This document shows positions 22,201-32,589 of a stretch of DNA of 64,000 nucleotides, piece after piece. Under the pieces are notes generated by a model that saw only the letters and a list, made by a program, of their open reading frames with translations, did no database searches and was not told where the DNA came from. The translations under genes and the position numbers were made by a program. Within the stretch, counting starts at the first letter, position 1, and each line of letters begins with the position of its first letter. This stretch comes from Chaetoderma sp. LZ-2023a (Eukaryota > Mollusca > Caudofoveata > Chaetodermatida > Chaetodermatidae), in NCBI GenBank assembly GCA_034401795.1, contig CM067366.1, forward strand, positions 74,778,129 to 74,842,128, given 5' to 3'.

Positions 22201-24690
22201 CAAAAACTGCAAGGATCGGCTGACAGGCCTATGGCCTATTATTTTGCAGCCGTATATATATGATATCATATCATATCATGAAATGATTCATGCTTATGCA
22301 AAACAAAAAATAATATTGGTCAAAATTACAAATGTACAAAAAATATTGCATACAGATACAGCTTTGCATGATGCAGAATGCATAGCAATTGCCAAATATG
22401 CGATATCAAATCATCCCAACCTCACGCAACACGAGAGCAGAATACAACGAAAAGTGAATGTGTCCAGCAACAGCCCCCACCACCCACCCACACCCCACCC
22501 CCTTTTGAGGCGAGAACTAACAGGAAGAAATAATTTTAAAAACTAAGATCCGCTATGAGAGGCTACATTGTTACAACAAAAATAAAGCTTGAAAGATAAA
22601 CAAGATTCAAGAGAACCCAGGTACAGAAAAAACAACTGACAGCATCTACTGATAATGACAAAAAGGGACTGATGATGACAGAATAACCTATTGAAAAATA
22701 AAGCTGAGAAATAAGCATGCCATAAAGACAAGGTTCGACCAAAAAACCCTAAACTAGGGAGAGAGGATAAAAAAAAAGGATAAATCTACAATCAACTATA
22801 ATTAAGAACTATAGTAAAACCAGAAAATTACAAAAAGGTAGAAAGAAATCATGGATGGGGAAACGAAAGGGGCAATGATGAATAATACTGCCAGATATGA
22901 CAACATCTGACAGCTACCAGAAGTAGAAGAAAAGAACGGAAAATTATAAATTTACTAGCCCAGAAAATACTGAAACCAAGATGGAAGGAAAGAACAAGAT
23001 ATTAAATAAAAAGATAAAACTAAAAGCAAGCAAAAACTTAAATTAGAAAGTGAAAAGCGAAAAAACACGGGGAAATGATAGGCGACATGAAACTAGGGCG
23101 ATATGATGAGCCATAACTTAAGCGACTGAGATAAAAACTGAACGCCACCGAAAGGAAAGAAAATCGGGAAAGGGTACTTGGAAAGCAGAATGGCGCCAAA
23201 AATAATGACAAAAGGAATAAATAGGGCACTATTCAGTGGAAAAATAACCCAAAAGGAGAAGGAAAAAGGAATAAAAGCCGAGATTGGAAGAAAAAATACA
23301 ATAGAATCAGTGCAATGAATTAACTCCCTTTGGTTAGACTAAAGATGTCAACTGTCGACATAAGAAGAGAAAGGAGGAACGAGAGAAAAAGGTGAACAGC
23401 CCGAAGACAATTGCTCATCTAAAGTAGGATGAATAATGAAAAAAATACATATCTAGGGAGAATTATATCGAAACTTAACAGAAAGAAAAATAAAAATAAG
23501 CAAAATCGAAATACTATTAAAATATCATGCTAAGACTAACTGAAAAAACCATGATTCATGGAAGAACACAACTGAACAACTTAATTATCGACTGGGTGAG
23601 ACAATTAGAGAAGATAATTATATGCGCGTATGATGGCAGAGTATCCATCTCTACCAGCAAGCAATATAGACTGGGAAGGGCTATGTATAGGCTAGCGCAT
23701 ATGTAATACGCTGAACAACATCACATACTGCAACCAGTCGGACGTCTTTATTTACGTTTAATTACTGATTCTGTTTAAAAGAATTATTGCTGAATGTCTG
23801 TATAAATTCAAGTGTGTTTTCATATCTCTAGATTTTCAGACAAAAAATAATTTAGAACCGGAAATGCGTGAACCGGAAATGAAACAGGATCTAGCATCCC
23901 TGGATGTTCTGATAAACTGGAAGAATTTATATCAACAGAAGTAGAAGATAAACCAGAAATGCGCAAACCGGAAGCGGAAAATGGAAACTGAACAGTGTCT
24001 ACTAACCCCTAATGCTCAGGAAACCGGAAGCAGAAATGCGCGAACCGGAAGCGGAAACCAGAAACTGATCAAGATCATGCAGACCCGGATGTACAGAAAA
24101 ACTGGAAGAGCAACTGGAAGATCGCGAACCGGAAGTAGATAATGGAATCTTAGAGGAACTGGAACCGCACAAACCGGAAGTGCCAGCTAAACCGGAAACG
24201 GCAAAATTCTTGGAATTAACATGATCTGAATCAAGCGATCTCAGAGTATTATGCATCACAGAAACAATATTAGATGAACCAGACACATCCGGCACCCTAC
24301 CCCAAGAATCACGTGGGTTTGAGAAGCTGGTGACTTACTCGAAATCATGTAGAGCTTCTCCTCCTTTCCTTTATTGAGTATGGAGGTGTCTGATAATGGA
24401 GGACACGCCTCCTGGAGGACATGCCTCCTGTCTCTAAGTGAGGGAAAATGGGCTTTCCCCACTAGCGGACATCTGAACTCCATGATCAATGGATGACTTG
24501 GAGTGTATCCATGTGGTGTTCATCCGGTCCACCACGCCTGTTTGCACCACCGACGCATTCTTAAGAGATCTCTGATTTTGACGCTAAAATAGCTGAAGAA
24601 AACCGCTCATCTAGATACCTAGATTACACGTGCCCAGAAATTCTGAAGGAAGCAGCCGGTCACACTTTAGTACTTTCTCATCGGATTAAA
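19240..24690 (-). mobile_element. DIRS-type retroelement fossil
   Basis: Tyrosine-recombinase retroelement remnant in minus orientation, broken many times. Parts in element order: a possible gag-like region (about 24690-24000, Ser/Gly-rich), a non-coding or unrecognised middle, a reverse transcriptase and RNase H part (about 21900-20860, with ELWAVKKALLMWSKWV and INRQGSTRS), and a tyrosine recombinase part (about 19910-19350, with SARTRSEIHALS and AHAVRGISTSFALF). It carries an internal direct duplication of about 190 bp. The left edge abuts the LINE tail. It is old, with breaks in every part. Confidence 0.7.
23855..24230. repeat. Degenerate GAACCGGAAGCGGAAA repeats
   Basis: The motif ACCGGAA followed by a purine-rich spacer recurs more than ten times at 15-40-bp spacing. 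On the minus strand it gives Ser/Gly-rich protein (SGSRSSSCSSSFS). It may be part of the DIRS gag-like region. Confidence 0.65.
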
Positions 24691-25204
24691 GTCTCTAAAA
24701 AATGAAAAAATAAAGAAAAAGATGAAGCAGACAAGTTATCTAACTGAGGAAACATCCCACAAATCAAGCCTCACGGGAAAATCGGAACAAAGCTCATGGC
24801 TAGAAATAGCAGGAAAATAGAAATTCAAATATATCAGTGTTTGAATTCATAAACTTTCATGATTAATTCTCTTAAAAGGGTCACACGATAAACGCTGGAA
24901 GAATAACTTACACAGCTTGATAATACTCCTACGTTATTAGGTAATAATAAGAGTATATGATGATGATGATTGGTAGACATAGTTGATATATCACGGTAAT
25001 TGAAATATTACGAAAACCAGTACCGAAGTTACAAGTGTACAATAAATCTATCAGAAACAATAAATAGATTCATAAAACGTAACTTAGTCAACAAAGACTT
25101 CATATTAGGCATGTTGCCTGATTAGTAATACTTCAAAAACAAACTTTAACAAAGTAGACAAGTACAAAAACTTTAACTGGATTTTGCCAAACCTTTCTGA
25201 TAGC
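24691..25204. other. Intron sequence, nothing recognised
   Basis: AT-rich DNA with a short GATGATGAT tract at about 24960. No coding region or repeat family was assigned. Confidence 0.5.
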
Positions 25205-25398
25205 ACACAATTTTGAAATTGATTCTAAGTTGCTCTTGGGCTTCTCTGTGCATGCGCGCGCGCGAGATGGTATAGGCATATGGGGGAATGAAAGCAAGTA
25301 TAAAAATCTTTTTCTGGTGCTAAATGCAGTATAATTGATTTAGCAAGTAGTGATTGAACGGTATAGATGTTTGTGGTGTAATAACAACACCAGTTGTG
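25205..25398 (-). repeat. Dispersed repeat, inverted copy of 4145-4425
   Basis: Minus-strand copy of the repeat at 4145-4425, including GCTAAATGCAGTATAATTGA on the plus strand. A (CG)n tract at 25252-25264 sits where the left copy has TGTGCGCGCATG. Confidence 0.7.
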
Positions 25399-26805
25399 TT
25401 TACTAAATTTCTTCTAATATCTGCCATTCTCTATTTTCATTGGCTTGTACAGGAAAATTTATCTTATCAGAAGAGATATTTATAATATACGCAACTTGAC
25501 AAAAAAAATGTGCTCAATGAATGTACTCGAATATAGGACGCACCCCCTTTCAAGAACATGTAATATGACAAAAAAACTGCGTCCTTTCCTCGAATCAAAA
25601 CGGTACTCAAACCAGAATATAGAACAGTATACATACTCTGAAACTGGAAGATAGAACAGTATATGGTCGAGTTGCTTAAATTCGTGAGTACTGAAATTCG
25701 TGAATTAGTTTTTATCGCTCTCGTTCTATAATGTAACGTTGTATGGAACGCATCTACACAGTAGCCACGTTTTGATTGACAGTTCTGAAGCTTTTGACAA
25801 AGTTTTGAGCAAAATACGGTCAAAACGAGAAACTTTTCATACAATTACTGATGGTAGTGATAAAAATTGCAAGCTTCCTTAATGCACTTTCTTAGATTAC
25901 TTACTTGCGCTTATTTAGCACCTAAGATGAGCAATTTTTACAATCCAAAGTTACTACCTGCTTTGGTTACATTTTTTCACCGCGTCGGATTAGCCTGATT
26001 GACAGGAGCGCGTCTAAATTTTATTGGAGCGGCTCTAGAGGAAGGGGTGGGTGGGTGCTTATTAATCATTTACCATTGTCAAAATTAACATAAAGTGCAC
26101 ACATGGTTTTTTTAACGATAGAAAATTTTTCTATTCTTTCCTTTATGCCTGCTGAACATGTTTTAAAGACCCTAGCGTTAGCTCATTTCTTAAGCTCATT
26201 AAAATGTGAAATTCAGGTGACGTCACTACCTAATGAAAGCGGCATCCATTTGAGGGTTTTTTCATCTCTTCAAATGTATCAACTGCTTTTATAGTTTATA
26301 CATTCATTTGTAGGACAATTCTTTCGGTTAAAACGGGCAAAATTAGCAGTTAAAACATTCAACAAACTAATACAGTGATATTTAAGGATTTACAAGCATG
26401 TACCAGACAGCTGAAGATGCATAATCACCAATTCACGAAATTCGGTACCGCTATTTCATACATAACCTGGCGAGGTGGGTCAGTTCAAATGCTTGGGATT
26501 TGTTTAAAAATTAAAATTTTGTACTGAAATTTTTTCGTTTGTATTCCGAAGTGTTATTTCACATTGTGTTAAATTCTTGCGCAGATCTGTTTAAGAGTTT
26601 TCTTTCACGAGTGCATTACTTGCTTAGATTCACAAACTTCGGTACCCATAGTATATATATATATATACGCTGAACCCGGAAGATAGGTACACTCAAAACA
26701 GAATATAGTACTGTATATGTACACCGAAACTGGAAAATCATCATCATCATTATCATCACTGACAAATCGATACTACAATAAAAGGCTTTGGAAATCCAAA
26801 CTTAC
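25399..26805. other. Intron sequence with short dispersed motifs
   Basis: No gene recognised. The plus-strand motif GAATATAGGACGCACCCCC (about 25528-25550) and GAACAGTATAYGTA motifs at about 25615-25665 and 26695-26735 hint at eroded MITE ends. An AT dinucleotide run lies at about 26651-26668 and (ATC)n at 26738-26757. Confidence 0.45.
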
Positions 26806-26991
26806 AGTGTTGAGGGTTTCATGGTGGATGTGGCTAACATTCCATCAGGAATGTCAGACTCCGCTGTACTGCACATAGCTTCACTAGTGATTGCCTCTCT
26901 TGGTCTTATTATCTCCCTTTCTCTTGCAGTCTGTTCTTGTACTGTGATCTGTTCCTTGATATCTTCTAGCTCTGTCATGACATTCTCAAGT
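26806..26991 (-). CDS. TRPM: TRPM channel exon 10
   Basis: Acceptor TTGTACAG before 26991 and donor GTAAGT after 26806. It reads LENVMTELEDIKEQITVQEQ, then a charged and Ser/Thr-rich linker ending TSTMKPSTL. The first base completes an Arg codon begun in exon 9 (TAERLENV). This is the distal cytosolic C-terminus, predicted to be helical at the start. The following intron is the 23-kb one holding the nested elements. Confidence 0.85.
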
Positions 26992-27024
26992 CTGTACAAT
27001 ATTATAAGTTAAACAATGAACCCT

Positions 27025-27253
27025 TTAACTCTTTAGTGCTCATATCAGCCAAAAGCGGCTTCTGCAGTGGTCCTGAGAAATGTCCATTTGCAGACCAAGA
27101 AGACTATTTTTGACAATTTACCACTGGAATGATTGGCTCCATAACTAAGCCAATCATTCCCGTGATAAATTTTCAAAAATTGGTCTGCAAATGGACATTT
27201 TCTATGAGAAATTTGAAATTCCTTTTACAGAAATTTGAGGGCTAAAGGGTTAA
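27025..27253. mobile_element. TTAA-flanked hairpin MITE, copy 2
   Basis: From TTAACTCTTTAGTG to GGCTAAAGGGTTAA, with arms GTCCATTTGCAGACCAAG.. and ..TGGTCTGCAAATGGAC. It lies 34 bp upstream, in gene terms, of the exon 10 acceptor. Confidence 0.8.
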
Positions 27254-27480
27254 CACTTAAGCTGGTCAAAAACGACTTCTGCAGTGGTCTTCAGAAATGT
27301 CAATTTGCAGACCAAGAGATTGTTTTTGAAAATTTACCACTGGAATGACTGGCGCTATAGCCGTGCCTGTCATTTCGGTGGTGAATTTCCAAAAACTATT
27401 TTCTTTTAGTGTGCAACTGGACATTTTCTATGAGAAAATAGAAATTTTTTTGAACAAATTTGAGGGTTAAAGTGTTATAA
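27250..27480. mobile_element. TTAA-flanked hairpin MITE, copy 3
   Basis: Starts with the same TTAA that ends copy 2 and has the same order of blocks (GACTTCTGCAGTGGTCTT, CCACTGGAATGACTGGC). The inner arms are more diverged. Confidence 0.75.
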
Positions 27481-27484
27481 AGAT

Positions 27485-27650
27485 CTAGGATTCCTCTTTG
27501 TCATGAGAGGGTTGATACTTACCATTCCGACTACTCTTGCTCATAATATGCAGGTTGATCATCTGTCAGATTAGCTCATCCTCATCCAGGTGCCGGACTG
27601 CGCGGACTGCACATGCACCGAGCTCACATGTCAATATAGATTATTATTGA
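27485..27650. repeat. Repeat resembling the DIRS end at 62.84 kb
   Basis: ATCTAGGATTCCTCTTTGTC..GAGGGTTGATACTTACC matches 62839-62880 and, inverted, 63111-63165. A CGGACTGC..CATGCACCGA stretch corresponds loosely to 62988-63012. It contains a GTAAGT on the minus strand that could be mistaken for a splice donor. Confidence 0.6.
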
Positions 27651-27907
27651 GCCAGTAGTTCCAGTGGTAAGTATAAATTAGATCTGATGACAATATGATC
27701 CTTCGAGCCAAATTTGGTTAAAATATACTAGACATAACTGACTCAATTACACCAAGCCAGTCATTTTCCATCAGTAAATTTTAAAGAATAATACATTGGC
27801 CTGTAAATGTATATTCACTAAGTAAAAATTTTAACCTTCTTGACCAAGCTTGACCATAAACCCTTTAACCCTAATAGCAGCCAAAGGTAGGTCCGACCAT
27901 TAACTTT

Positions 27908-28132
27908 TTAACATTCAAGCTGGCCAAAAATGACTTCTGCAGTGGTCTTGATAAATGTCCATTTGCAGACCAAGAGAAGACATTTTTTTGAAAAATTACA
28001 ACCGGAATGACTGGCTCAATAACCGAGCCAGTTATTCGTCGTAAATGTTTTAAAATAGTCTTCTCTTGGTCTCGACATTCTCTTTTGGAAAATTGTAATA
28101 TTCTTGAACAAATTTAAGGCTAAACGGGTTAA
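27908..28132. mobile_element. TTAA-flanked hairpin MITE, copy 4
   Basis: From TTAACATTCAAGCTGGCC to GGCTAAACGGGTTAA. A more eroded relative lies just before it (about 27720-27890). Confidence 0.75.
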
Positions 28133-28339
28133 TGAATCACCTATATCAGTGAAATCTTTTAAAACTAACCATTCCGCCTTCGCATGACTAAATATTTTAC
28201 AAATCTCAAGAATTATCTCCCTTATGATACTGTGATCGGTAAATTGTTAAAATGTACAAGGAATTTCGAATGAAATGTGTTAACATATTGAACCTGAAAT
28301 ACCAAAACATTAAAATCATTCACAACTCAATATTTATTC

Positions 28340-28398
28340 TGTTTGAAGATTTTGAAACTAATTTGACTGGGAGCTGTTACTAAATTAGTTTTAAAATC
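28340..28398. repeat. Foldback hairpin remnant
   Basis: TTTTGAAACTAATTTGACTGGG followed after a few bases by TAAATTAGTTTTAAAAT: a shortened member of the foldback family seen at 44431-44525. Confidence 0.65.
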
Positions 28399-28469
28399 CT
28401 CTACAGCTTACATGTATGATTGGTGAGAAATTGGGATTGTGGGAATTCAGGGTTAAATGGTCTAGCTCT

Positions 28470-28699
28470 TTAACCCTCAAATTTGTTCAAGAAAATTTCA
28501 ATATTCCCACAGAAAATGTCCATTTGCAGACCAAGAGAAGACTATTTTTGAAAATTTGCCACTGGAATTACTGGCTCGATTATAGAGCCAGTCATTCCAG
28601 TCTTAAATTTTCAAAAAGCCTTCTCTTGGTCTGGTAATGGACATTTCTCAAGACCACTAGCGAAGGCATTTTTGGCTGATATGAGTATTAAAGCGTTAA
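28470..28699. mobile_element. TTAA-flanked hairpin MITE, copy 5, beside a splice donor
   Basis: From TTAACCCTCAAATTTG to ATTAAAGCGTTAA, with a long near-perfect hairpin (AAGAGAAGACTATTTTTGAA and its complement). It ends 22 bp from the exon 9 donor at 28721. Confidence 0.85.
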
Positions 28700-28721
28700 A
28701 TCGATATATTAGAGATCCCAC

Positions 28722-28854
28722 CTCTCAGCGGTGCTGGATACCTTCGTATCAATTCTCTCTCGTTCTTCTTTAATGGCTGACATCAAATAGCGCTCCATTG
28801 CCGATGTTTCGAAGATCGTCATCCGCTGATCCTCATCTGAATTCAGCTGTCGTC
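28722..28854 (-). CDS. TRPM: TRPM channel exon 9
   Basis: Acceptor ATCTAG before 28854, donor GTGGGA after 28722. It encodes RQLNSDEDQRMTIFETSAME, then RYLMSAIKEERERIDTKVSS. The FETSAMERY..REK-like order matches the FEEQCVEEYFREK segment after the TRP domain of TRPM channels. Both phases fit (A|GA from exon 8, AG|A into exon 10). Confidence 0.85.
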
Positions 28855-29079
28855 CTAGATACATGAAAATCAGACAGAGATTCACAAGAGGTCAAACACC
28901 CATGATGCTCACCTGCCTAATACAGAGACTGACTGATCTAACGTGGATTAAAACAATACAAAATGTGCTGGCTGAATTGTTTATTATTGGCTCTAATAGG
29001 ATTAACTTTTGACCTATACTGTTAACAAGTGGTTTTAGAGATTTTTAAACATGTTTCTAAAATAGTAAATAGCAAATCA

Positions 29080-29380
29080 ACCAATCAGGTTCTTTTGAAC
29101 AAACTTTGTTCAGCGATTACCCTAGATCAAGTTTCCCGAGGTCCACATCAATCTGCCATATGGTTTCGGAGACTTTTAAATGTGTTTCTAAAAATACAGT
29201 AAAATCAAAGATGGCCGCCAGCCAAATCAGCTAATTGGCTTTTGAACGAATTTGGATTTTTATTCCCCAAGGAAGTTTCCTGCCAAATATAATTGAAATC
29301 AGCGGCGTGGTTATTGAGACGACATTAGAACTTGCCCATTGTTTTTCTATAGGAGCTTTGCTGACATTGGATAGGATTTT
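29080..29380 (+). repeat. Fragment of the modular repeat interior
   Basis: Contains AAAGATGGCCGCCAGCCAAA and TTCCTGCCAAATATAATTGAAAT, blocks shared with the copies at 748-2262 and 59976-61213. No ends are seen. Confidence 0.65.
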
Positions 29381-29476
29381 CTGTATGCAGTTGAGGAGTA
29401 CAATGGGTTGCGGATTGGCTGCAGTGTGTGTAGCTTTTTGGGCTTGGGTAGCGCGATAAGGGTGCCTTCGCCTACA

Positions 29477-30365
29477 TCATCGATGGGAAGGTGGTGCATA
29501 AAAAGCTGAATTGATTAGGTGTGTGATCGGTTTTGAGATAACGTCACTTGCGTATTTAAATAGTTCATTGATAATGCCATCAGGTCTGGATGCCCATCCA
29601 TTTTTCAGGGTTTTGAGTGCCTTCTCAACATCTACTGTTTTAATTGGTGTTAGTAGTGGCCTGGGGTTACCTGAGAATGGGTACAAGGACTTATCATCAT
29701 GGTCAGTGAACTGTTCCTCGAACCATTCTCGAATTGCCTTGGCTTTGCCCTGGTCAGTCCCGATGAAGTGTCCTTCAGAGTTATGTAGAGTGAGTGGTGG
29801 TGTGTAGTCAGTAACTCTCAGGGCTTGGGCTGCCCGAAACATTTTGTGACAGTCATCTGTGGCAATCATTTCATCTGCTAGGGAGTCTGCTCATTGAATA
29901 GATCAAGGTGTTATGTGATGTTGTGCAGAATGTTATTGCGTTCCCTGCATAGTCTGGTCTGGTCTTCACTTTGGCCACTTTGATAGATGTGCAGCTGTAA
30001 CACTTTCTGTCTACTACTACAGGGTCATCAGTATACCTAGTTCTCTTGTTGGTTTTGAGAACTACTATGGTGTTGGTAGCTGATTATTCCATACACGCAA
30101 GTATTTTTGTAGGGCTTTGTTTGGATCGGAGCTGACATCAACGTTAGCCATCGGCTCCCCGCGGGTCTTTTTGTATGATATTTGAGTGTCAGTGTCGCTG
30201 ATGAGCTTGGGTATGTTGTACGTGACTACCCCCTTGTCTGATATGGTGTCTAAACATTTGGTAGAAATGGTTTATCAGAAAGTGTGTAATGTCTGGCATG
30301 TGGTCAGAATTGGTCTGTACCTCCATAGGTACGAGCATCCCGAAGTAGGGGATTTGCTTTGCTTT
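29477..30365 (-). pseudogene. LINE ORF2 fragment (endonuclease end to start of RT), second LINE family
   Basis: Minus-strand remnant of a different LINE. From right to left: NSDHMPDITHF, the final SDH block of an APE endonuclease (about 30310); VTYNIPKLISDTDTQISYK (about 30190); KTNKRTRYTDDPVVVDRK (about 30040); TDDCHKMFRAAQALRVTDYT, then GTDQGKAKAIREWFEEQFTD; and KALKTLKNGWASRPDGIINE, the first RT block, where the NGRASGPDG consensus is altered. It ends at about 29477 before the catalytic motifs. Several frame changes are present. Confidence 0.75.
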
Positions 30366-30581
30366 CAATGATTATATTTCAACCAAATTCAATGAGCAGT
30401 ATTTGAGAGATACAGGTTCGAACACTTAGACAGACCTAAATGCAATTACCACTTACCCTTATGGGTAAATCACACTGGCAGGCAGTATATCCTAAATGTC
30501 TCCTATAAAACAGCTGGTGTCTAACTATACACAAACACACAAGAAAAAGTTACATCTAGGCTGTGATAACATTCTACTTAC

Positions 30582-30769
30582 TAAAGGCATATGGGTATTT
30601 TTGTTTGGTGCATTTAAATATTTCAAGATATCGCACCAGTCTCATGACATGGTTGAGAATAATTATTGGTGGCACAATTGCTGGGCGATCAGCGTACTCA
30701 TAGATGAGCGAGTAACGATAAAAACGCCAGACCTTTTCTGAATTCTCTTCAACCTTTTGAAATGTGTAC
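30582..30769 (-). CDS. TRPM: TRPM channel exon 8 (TRP helix)
   Basis: Acceptor CTCAACAG before 30769, donor GTAAGT after 30582. It begins with the end of S6 (SYTFQKV with the codon shared across the intron), then VEENSEKVWRFYRYSLIYEY, the TRP box with its tryptophan, and RPAIVPPIIILNHVMRLVRY, the conserved Pro-rich segment and helix after it. The TRP helix runs under the pore and couples ligand or voltage sensing to the gate in TRPM channels. It is one of the strongest family signatures in the gene. Confidence 0.92.
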
Positions 30770-30944
30770 CTGTTGAGAGACAAGATAATGTAATTAACTA
30801 AGAGATTAATTAGTGGAACTTAATCTAGAGATCAGATAATTTATTGTTAAGTGGGGTGAGGCACTGACAGTGCTTCCTTAAAGGTCTGCTTGTTGAATTT
30901 CCACAGAGTAAATATTCCATGGGGTTTAACTCTGGATAATGAAT
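30770..30944. other. Intron 7, part without recognised features
   Basis: AT-rich intron next to the exon 8 acceptor. Nothing further is seen. Confidence 0.5.
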
Positions 30945-31027
30945 GAATATTTTGAAAACAATTTGACTGAAAGATGTTGGTGGCTAAGCTACCAACAACT
31001 TTCAGTCAAATTGTTTTCAAAATATTC
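30945..31027. repeat. Foldback hairpin, stem type B
   Basis: Nearly perfect stem: GAATATTTTGAAAACAATTT and CTGAAAGATGTTGGTGG on the left, complemented by CCACCAACA..CTTTCAG and AAATTGTTTTCAAAATATTC. The loop is CTAAG-like. Confidence 0.9.
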
Positions 31028-31410
31028 AGCAGGTCCAGAGTTATTGTCCATTGAAATTATTGTCTGAGTAGCTTGCAGCAGTCAGATGGAGAGTTAACAC
31101 AGGTGGGGGAATTGATGGGATTAGCTTATTCATGTAAAGTAAACCCTATCTTTACCCTGAACTCGGATAATAAAAATAACCCTATGTTTACACTAAAACT
31201 AAAAGACGACAAGTGACAAATTCTTTATCATTTTAGGAATAATCTGATGAATATCGTTTTAAAATTTGACTGCTAGCAGTTGCCGTAGCACCTCATCCAA
31301 TACAGATTTTTAACACAACATGGACTCGTACAATAAAACTCCATATTAGACTCGTGACTAAAATAACCTCATAAGTACAGTACTGCTTAGAAATAACTTC
31401 ACACATATGT

Positions 31411-31547
31411 TTGAATATTTTGAACATAATTAGATTGGAAGACATTGCTGCCTAAGACACTACTGGATATTTTGAACATAATTGGATAAGAAGATTAACT
31501 GCCTAAAGCAGCAGTCTTCCAATCCAGATATGTTCAAAATATTTAAC
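31411..31547. repeat. Foldback hairpin, stem type C, with doubled left arm
   Basis: Two left arms in tandem (TGAATATTTTGAACATAATT at 31412 and TGGATATTTTGAACATAATT at 31465) and one right arm (CAGTCTTCCAATCCAGATATG..AAAATATTTAACAG). Confidence 0.8.
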
Positions 31548-31986
31548 AGAACATTTTTACAGTGTTCAAAATTGTTTTCTTTTGCAAACAACTTGCCATA
31601 TTTAAGAGTTGTATTATAGGTATGGTGTCTATGCTGTAAGTTGAAGATATGCACAGACCCCAAATATTAAGACAAACATAATTTTTGTGTCATATTTTGA
31701 GGCCCTGGAAATTTGGGGGCCCGGTGCAAATGCACTTGTTTCACTGTCTTAAGTTCGGGCTTGACAATGACACCATCTTTAAAATTGTACTAACTAACAT
31801 GTTTCTGTTATTGTTTTGGAAACATGTTAAGTAATATTTCAGCTTTACAGTATTATACAAATTCAGTTTGCACCGTAGCAGTGTAGCTACTTTCTGTATA
31901 ATATTCATGCATATTGAGATCTACACTGAATGCCGATGGTTAAGTCATCAGTATTTTGTTTGAAGCCAGTCAAATATCTTGAATAC
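31548..31986. other. Intron 7, nothing recognised
   Basis: AT-rich sequence without an assignable repeat or coding region. Confidence 0.5.
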
Positions 31987-32184
31987 TTAACCCTTTAATG
32001 GCCAACTCAGCCAAAACCAGCCTCTGTAGTGGTCTTAAGGAATGTTCATTTGCAGGACAAGAAAAGACGATTTTTGAACAATTTACCAATGGTAAATTAA
32101 AAAAAATAGTCTTGTCCTGCAAATGAACATTCAATATGCAAATATTTTGAATTTCTTGATCAAATTAGACCATTAACGGGTTAA
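31987..32184. mobile_element. TTAA-flanked hairpin MITE, copy 6
   Basis: TTAACCCTTTAATGGCC to CCATTAACGGGTTAA, with hairpin GAATGTTCATTTGCAGGACA and complement. The central loop region is shorter than in other copies. Confidence 0.8.
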
Positions 32185-32401
32185 GGCAGTTCTTAGTTCT
32201 TTCCAGTTGGACTCTTTCATATGCAAAATAATTGATATCTGGAATAAACTGGAGTGCATGCAAATTAATACGTACTACCAATAATATAAAACAATAATAA
32301 TTATGAATGAGTAATAATACGGCAAAAATGTTATATTACCACAGAACATGTAAATTGTTCCGAAGTTTATTTATATGTCAAAGGTAATATAATTTACTTA
32401 C

Positions 32402-32561
32402 GAGAACATGGCTATTAACAGATTGACCAGGAGAATGTTTGTAAGAATCATGTATATGGCTAGAAGGATCGGCACGATCCATGTCGGCGCCGGACACCGA
32501 GCCATGCCGCCATCTTGACTGTATATTGATGCATTGTGGGTACATGTTCCAACAAGTTTAC
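32402..32561 (-). CDS. TRPM: TRPM channel exon 7 (pore loop end and S6)
   Basis: Acceptor TTACCACAG before 32561, donor GTAAGT after 32402. It encodes the outer pore loop KLVGTCTHNAS..GGMARCPAP and S6, TWIVPILLAIYMILTNILLV then NLLIAMFS. The two cysteines fit the disulfide-bonded turret seen in TRPM pores. NILLVNLLIAMF is the S6 gate signature shared by TRPM1/3 and relatives. Phases: one base left by exon 6 plus GT gives Gly; TC continues into exon 8. Confidence 0.92.
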
Positions 32562-32589
32562 CTGTGGTAAGTTAAACAATTCAAATATA

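Noticed and set aside
22255-22285. ATGATATCATATCATATCAT palindrome as an origin or regulatory site
   Set aside because: A simple AT-rich direct and inverted repeat with no further context.
22087-23740. Coding part of the DIRS fossil
   Set aside because: No recognisable retroelement motif could be read there; it is only bracketed by parts that can be assigned.
27500-27580. Possible extra TRPM exon with a GTAAGT donor on the minus strand
   Set aside because: Exon 9 and exon 10 join in phase without it, and the same sequence occurs in the DIRS-type repeats at 62.84 and 63.13 kb.
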